Shown one piece after another: positions 57,837 through 64,000 of a DNA stretch of 64,000 nucleotides. The notes under the pieces are model-generated. The model had not been told where the DNA came from and did no database searches. It saw nothing but the letters and a program-made list of their open reading frames with translations. Each line of letters starts with the position of its first letter. The first letter of the stretch is position 1. This DNA comes from Brasenia schreberi. Taxonomy: Eukaryota; Streptophyta; Magnoliopsida; Nymphaeales; Cabombaceae. The translations under genes were made by a program, and so were the position numbers. The stretch is taken from the NCBI GenBank assembly GCA_036023115.1, contig JAYKKT010000061.1, forward strand, positions 10,869,501 through 10,933,500, given 5' to 3'.

Positions 57837-58129
57837 AGGAAAACAATATCCTTCCTCCTGACATATCGCTCATCGATTGCTTTTCAGTGACACACAAGTG
57901 TAATTTAAAAAAATTTAAAGATTTTTTAATATATACAAAGGTCAATGTTATTACTCATATGTTATGAAAAGAAACTGTCGATTACGAGTGAGCAGCATCA
58001 CTGATGAACAGGAACCAATCACTCTATTTATCTATATATATACATATATAATAAGAAAAACTTCATTGAAATATTTTGAGGCTTCAAAGTTTTTCAATTT
58101 GGTTATTATGGTTTGAAATTGGCATGAAC

Positions 58130-58800
58130 TGCACAAGCAAAAATCGAAGGATGTGTCGACGGGCAGAGAAGGAGGGATTCTAGGGGCCATGACATCTTAG
58201 CCTCAAATCAATCATGAGGTCGGGTCATGTGAGGAACAGGCTCGAGTCTCTTCCAACTTCCAACAACATCATGAAAATACTCAAAGTGTAACGTCATTGC
58301 CCGGAAAACCTTCGCTAGTCTCAGACAGTCTCGCCATCGCCTTTCATTTGATTGACATGAACCAATGCCCAACTAGGACTTCCCCTTTTGAAGAAGTTCA
58401 AAACTCTTGTGGAGATGATGAAGCCAAAACTTCTTAGCCTTCTGGACCCCCTTGTATGTTTTGATTAGGGGTGTCCAATGTCTTCTTCACCGTCTTTGAA
58501 GTTGCTACATTTTTGAAGAGGAAATAATCCAATATGCTTGAAAGATGTGTAAGAATCTTACAATCCCTTAGATTTTCATTTTGGTTCTCTACTCTTTGGC
58601 TGTCAAATAAGCTACAGTCATTGGCTCTACAAATCCTTCTTCAGTCAACCCTCTTCATCTAAATAGCACCTTCATTTGGATTTTTTTAGTGTTCAAAGCT
58701 TTTCCTTTCAAACATTAAACTTGAGGTTAGATTGTCCAAGCACTATTTGCAGAAGCCACTAAACCTAGATCCTTCCTAGGTACAAAGTTCTAATACCAAA
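58130..58800 (-). mobile_element. Probable leader remnant of a third LTR retroelement
   Basis: Directly next to the LTR at 58801 the minus strand reads TTTGGTATTAGAACTTTG, an initiator-Met primer site with few mismatches. The rest is non-coding and no second LTR was found. Confidence 0.5.
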
Positions 58801-59267
58801 TGTTGGAAGTGCAATGAAGTTTTAGTGTAAATCCATACTATCGTGAAGAGAATTCAAGAAAGAATTAATGAGAAAAGGATAACTTCCGGTCTCTCTTTCT
58901 TTGGGAACATGAGATTACATCCATACTTATAGACTCAACAGGACACTGTGACTTCTAAATCACTATTGTTTGCATCCTTTACATTATTTAGGATGTCTAT
59001 TACATTATCTAGGATATTAAATAATAGGATATCATTTCCAAAACAAATACACTAGATTAAACCATCCTATCTTACATCTAATTTGAACAATTAAAATGAT
59101 TTATGAAAAACTGTAATGGCTTTTCATTTGCCTAGGTCTTTACTATCTAGATGACCCTAAACAGACTTAGTTCATGGAAGAACCAAAAGACGTTCATGGG
59201 AAAACCAAAATGTTGCTCATCACTGTAGATAAGTTTGGTTTACCAGAAAACTTTTCAGTTTCCAACA
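58801..59267 (-). repeat. LTR of a third copia-type element, WNK intron
   Basis: Starts TGTTGGAAG and ends TTTCCAACA, perfect 8 bp inverted termini, with a primer binding site outside the left end. 467 bp. Therefore a 5' LTR in minus orientation. Confidence 0.7.
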
Positions 59268-60535
59268 TATACATAATATAAATCTGACTTTGTTCATGAT
59301 GTTTTAACACGTAGATAATTCTAGCATCTGACATTGCCACAGACTGATTGTGTGAGGGTTGCCGCAGACTTGGAGTTTAAGAGAGTAGTATCAAAGCGTA
59401 GGTTAACAATTACTATGATTTTGATCATTGGAGTTCTTAGAGTACGAAAGGTTGTAGTACGGTAGATTACGTATGAGCAGATCACTATGATATTTTTACA
59501 ATTGAACAGAAGTTTATAGGCTAGTATAACCTTAATGTTGGAATTATTAATACTTAATGATTAAGGTTTGTAAGGTTGAAGAGGTGAAAATAGATGAGAA
59601 TGGTTAGTCGCCTACCACAAGAAAAAGGAAACAAATTCAAGCTCCAACATCACGAGCTGATTGAGATTTGGGGTTTATATGTTGCTGCAGACTAATTTTG
59701 TCCGTAACTATGCTGCTGATGATGATGATCGTGATTTTTTAATCAGGGAAGGAAACCAGATTCGTTTTACCGGATAAAGGATCCAGAAGCCCGACGGTTT
59801 GTGGGGAGGTGCTTAGAGAGCGCCCCCAACAGGGTGCCAGCAGAGGAGCTGCTGCTTGATCTTTTTCTAGATTGTGACGATGGATTGCCCACGTACTTAC
59901 CAGGGAGGCCTTCTTCGGGCAAGTCAACCCCTGCGAGCCCGCGCTCAGCACCCACTCCAGCCCCGGTTTGTAAAGCAGCACGTACACCAATCTCCCCTAC
60001 ATCCAAGCCCCAGAAAATAGTCCCGGCGAGCACCGATATGACCATCACCGGAAAACTGAACCCCGATGACGACACCATCATCCTGAAGGTTCAGATTGCT
60101 GACAAAGATGGTAAGGGACGAGCAATCTACTTATTTTCACAAATCTCTCTATTCTTGTTGTCTTTAGCTGCTGCTTCTTCTTACATGCACACAGTTTGAT
60201 TTGTTTTTGCTTTCCACAAATTGAAGACGAATAACAGGCAAGGGTTCTCGAATTTTGAAAAGTCCAATCAACCATTATTTGCAGGACCAAGAAATTACAC
60301 ACATTATGTTATTGTTTAATTCGTTAACTTAAATGCAATGGTTTTATTATAAACCGTCAAGCATGTGATTAGAGCTACAATTAGCATTTCAGCCAAGCAC
60401 GTGATTCGAACTACCATTAGCAACTAAGAATCTTCGAACACTTACATGGATGCAGGATGCATCAGAAACTTGTGTTTCCCTTTTGACATAGTGAAGGACA
60501 CCCCCATGGAAGTGGCAATCGAGATGGTGAAGGAA

Positions 60536-61444
60536 CTCGAGATTTCCGACCGGGATCCATCAGACATTGCACAAGTCATCGAATCTGAGATCTCTGGATT
60601 GATTCCTGATTGGAAGGATGTTGCACCAACCGGTGATAATGATAGCTTCGTCTTTGAAGATGAAGATTCTGCCGTTGATCTTGATTGTGACTCACCTTCT
60701 TTCTCTGATTTCAGAGAACAAAGCGGTCGCCTTTTCTTCGACCAATTGCCCAGCGAAATCAGCACTGATGAACGAAGACCTTCGGCAGGAGATAATAAGA
60801 ACAATTTGAATGGCCGGCCACAAGGTATGCTTCCACAACTCGAGATTTCCGACCGGGATCCATCAGACATTGCACAAGTCATCGAATCTGAGATCTCTGG
60901 ATTGATTCCTGATTGGAAGGATGTTGCATCAACCGGTGATAATGATAGCTTCGTCTTTGAAGATGAAGATTCTGCCGTTGATCTTGATTGTGATTCACCT
61001 TCTTTCTCTGATTTCAGAGAACAAAGCGGTCGCCTTTTCTTCGACCAATCGCCCAGCGAAATCAGCACTGATGAACGAAGACCTTCGGCCGGAGATAATA
61101 AGAACAATTTGAATGGCCGGCCACAAGGTATGCTTCCACAACTCGAGATTTCCGACCGGGATCCATCAGACATTGCACAAGTCATCGAATCTGAGATCTC
61201 TGGATTAATTCCTGATTGGAAGGATGTTGCTCCAACCGGTGATCATGATAGCTTCGTCTTTGAAGATGAAGATTCTGCCGTTGATCTTGATTGTGATTCA
61301 CCTTCTTTCTCTGATTTCAGAGAACAAAGAGGTCGCCTTTTCTTCGACCAATTGCCCAGCGAAATCAGCACTGATGAACGAAGACCTTCGGCAGGAGATA
61401 ATAAGAACAATTTGAATGGCCGGCCACAAGGTATGCTTCCACAT
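60536..61444 (+). repeat. Three in-frame 303 bp tandem repeats in WNK exon E
   Basis: Units 60536-60838, 60839-61141 and 61142-61444 each start CTCGAGATTTCC and end GGTATGCTTCCACA. Unit 1 differs from unit 2 at four sites and from unit 3 at five (plus the last base). Each encodes 101 residues beginning LEISDRDPSDIAQVIESEI, part of the C-terminal PF2/OSR1-C-like module, then an acidic stretch. Each unit includes the exon end and 13-14 bp of intron (CACAAG|GTATGC), which reads as coding in units 1 and 2. Confidence 0.95.
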
Positions 61445-62135
61445 GAAATGACTATCATGGTAAACAGCATATGTTGGTACTTCCGGACCATTGGTGTCAA
61501 TCTACTTCAAGATGCTTGGCTTCAAAACTAAGTTGGCATGGCTATTGTATTGGGCTCATGAAGTACCAGGCACCATTTACCCAGATATCTACATGAGATT
61601 GATCAGATGATCTAGGATCTTAATCAAAAACCGGTGATCTGGCAACTAAGACATACTGTGCATTAAATCCTGCAAGGCTGAATCATATTAAAGCCAGATT
61701 TTCCTATACTATGTGTTAATAGTTGTTTGATTTTACGATGATAACTGACATAAAATCGGTTATTACTGGGAGATCTCATTGATCATTATCATATTTATCA
61801 TCCATACAGATGAATCGTGCGATGATGAAGATGAGGATAAGAGCTCGTACGGCTCCACTTCCTCTGGCCGCTATGCTAACTGGACCCGTTCCTCTAGCGA
61901 AAAAGATCTCTGTGCTGGAATTGGCAATGGGCAAGGACAGTTAGGACTCTGCGATATCTATCCATTGATGGCAAACCGTGAACTAACCGGACATGGCTGG
62001 ACATCAAGGTTCTGTCCAGACGTTGTGCATCCCATTAGGAAATGTAACAGTGCCAAAGCTGCGGATCCACTAGCGGGTAGTGGACAATGGCGGGCTTCTC
62101 TGGCGATCACCGGTCGTCGAAGATGCGGTCATTGA

Positions 62136-63380
62136 TCAACTTTCGGAGCCATCTTTCTCGCAAGTCATTGTTAGACGAAATCAGGAGCAAACAGTACCAG
62201 GCCCTCTGGTGGATGGGTTCTCAGTGGGAAGTGGTTTAGTGAAAGAGGCCAAAAGAAGCAGGCCTGACATGAGTTTGTGGGGGTTGACATTTAATTCCCC
62301 TTGTATATGCGTCGCTTGTTGTGAGTTTTGAGTAATTTTGATATGTGGAGAGGCATACATTATGTACAAATGCTTTATATACATTATGTCCTGAAATTCT
62401 TCTCCATGCTCCAAAAACCATCAAGCTGCAGATAGACAGGCATCCTCTGCAGTTTCTGTTGACAGTGGGTAAAATTATTCTTCTCGGTTTAATTGTGTAT
62501 TGACTATGATAAATGTATTGGAATGTAAATATGATAAAACTAGCAAATTAGCACTAAACCAGCTTGCTGGTTGATTATCATTAATCATTATGAAACAGCG
62601 AAGACAACTATATATTATTTTACCTGCTTTAGAGACTTCTAACTCTGTTATGGACCTACATATTCGTTATAAGATGCTATGTAGATTGCTATGTATGCAG
62701 ATACTGCTACTAACGACTGAACGGAAAATTGGCACTGAAGGAATCACCTTTTTTACATACAGCTTATTGTATCTAAATATTTTACATGGTTAGTATTGGA
62801 AGAACGGCATGATCTTTTATCTCATATAATGGCTGTAGTACCATTAGTATGGATTCAACAATACCCAATTTCAATTCACGCTTGAGTCAACCTTATCGAA
62901 TTGTGCCTCTATATTGCCTTGAGCTTGAGTAATATCATGCCTTAACCTCTTCAAGATACTCCATACTCAAACAAAGAGATATCAACTTTTGATGCAATGC
63001 ATTATCATGTTCATTTGGAATAAGGGTGTGATGATACAACTATGGGGAGCCTCAAAAGGAGTTATTTTAGTCAAGGTAGAAAAGCTGGTATTTTGTGAAA
63101 GTTCAGCTTATAAGAGAATGCTTGACCATACACTGGGCTAATCCTATGTGAGACAATGAAGGTTAAGTCTTAAGAATTTAGTTCACAAGCTCAACTAACA
63201 GGTATGTTCTTTCAAAACTTAGAATTACTCATTTTCTATAAAGGTGAGCATATTCTTTTTATTGGAGGGAGTTTCATATGGGTGTGCTTGATTGGTGGTG
63301 GCAAACCCTTGGTACTATAAGTGCAATCCTAGACCCATATGGGCTTGTAACCATGGTTCTAAGGAACCATGGTTCCATAT
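62136..63380 (+). other. 3' flank of the WNK locus
   Basis: 62087-62238 still encodes the WNK C-terminal motif GDHRSSKMRSLI / SLLDEIRS in another frame (see findings). After that no gene is visible. Confidence 0.4.
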
Positions 63381-63392
63381 GTGATTCTTCAA

Positions 63393-63408
63393 TGGTATTA
63401 AGGCATGG
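63393..63408 (+). other. Possible retroelement primer binding site
   Basis: TGGTATTAAGGCATGG preceded by ATTCTTCAA resembles an iMet primer site following an LTR end. No LTR boundaries could be established. Confidence 0.3.
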
Positions 63409-63736
63409 CTTTTAGTATAAGAGAGTTGTAACACAAGAGAGAGAGGCACTTGAATTTTCATAGAAAGTTCTTGGATCCAATTCTCGTGCCCCATCTCCCA
63501 TAGTGCAGAAGTTTTTTACTCAAATTGGTCCTACAGAACTACACTTATAGGCTAGTAATGAGTTCTACCTTTGATGTACAATGAAACATTGAATTTTGAG
63601 TAGCAAAAATCAAGGTCTAATTCTTCTCAAACTTTGCCTGAAACGACCAACTATTTACTGCTAAATCCACCATTATCTTTCGGTTGATCCATCATGTTCT
63701 ACTTAACAGTGTTAAAGTCTCTTTCTCCGGCCTCAT

Positions 63737-64000
63737 ATACAACAACAACTAAGCCTTTTCCCATACTAGACGGGGTCGGCTACATAGATTCTTTGTTTCC
63801 ACTTATCCCTATCGTGTGCCATGTTAGCAGTTAACTCCCAATAAGCTAGATCATTCTTTATTGTTTCTTTCCAACACTTTTGTGATCGTCCTCTACCTCT
63901 TTTAATACTTTCCAAATTTAGTTTTTCTAACCTTCTTACAGGTTCTTCTTTTGATCTTCTTTCTATATGTCCAAACCATCTTAAACGATGTTCTCTCATT
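63737..64000 (-). mobile_element. RTE LINE 3' end, continuing beyond the window
   Basis: Minus strand encodes REHRLRWFGHIERRSKEEPV, RLEKLNLESIKRGRGRSQK, CWKETIKNDLAY and RIYVADP, then the RTE 3' end and a CAA-repeat tail (63739). The frame is open to the window edge, so it is younger than the other copies. Confidence 0.9.

Noticed and set aside
60442..61185. 247-codon minus-strand ORF with repeats
   Set aside because: Shadow of the tandem-repeated WNK exon on the + strand, which has family motifs and matching splice phases.
60536..61444. CRISPR-like or satellite array
   Set aside because: Contiguous 303 bp coding units without spacers inside a gene exon; not an array of short repeats and spacers.

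Overview
This is nuclear DNA of a flowering plant. It has spliced plant-type genes with GT..AG introns, an ATG-only first exon, plant gene families (WNK kinase, type-B response regulator, SLY1/SNE-type F-box protein, plant serine acetyltransferase), Ty1/copia elements primed by initiator-Met tRNA, RTE and L1 LINEs, tRNA-derived SINEs and many (TA)n/(CT)n/(CA)n arrays. I see no bacterial operons, CRISPR arrays or canonical tRNA/rRNA genes. I cannot name the species.

Layout. 1-371: last coding part of a WD40 (probably F-box/WD40) protein on the + strand. 372-13440: repeat-rich spacer with a 2.0 kb solo LTR (4408-6429, TSD TATTG), a 450 bp TA higher-order array (8280-8730), an L1 scrap, SINEs and GGTTCC-rich hAT-like relics. 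13535-17114: an intronless serine acetyltransferase gene split by a 2.7 kb defective copia element (TSD AACAT), with a stop and a frameshift in the 3' half. 20934-26916 (-): a type-B response regulator (receiver plus GARP domain) carrying about four single-base frameshifts, full of microsatellites. 27000-31980: SINEs, an RTE LINE and a hAT-like element. 31984-37829: an intact three-exon RAMP4/SERP gene. 38000-44600: RTE, SINE and hAT-like debris. 44661-45143: an intact single-exon SLY1/SNE-like F-box gene. 46700-54990: debris including a second copia (48745-51496, -) and an 889 bp RTE LINE with a clear TSD. 55780-62135: a WNK kinase locus without recognisable P-loop and without the catalytic-loop exon, but with three in-frame, nearly identical 303 bp copies of part of its C-terminal regulatory region. 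62140-64000: 3' flank, a possible LTR leader and an RTE LINE entering from the right.

Only three genes look intact: the WD40 tail, RAMP4/SERP and the F-box gene. Three others (SAT, type-B RR, WNK) look broken, each differently: retrotransposon insertion, frameshifts, and exon loss plus segmental repetition. Several lesions are single-base indels, so assembly error should be excluded before calling them real. I found no new multi-gene system. The most unusual object is the WNK triplication, in which each unit carries its own splice donor.
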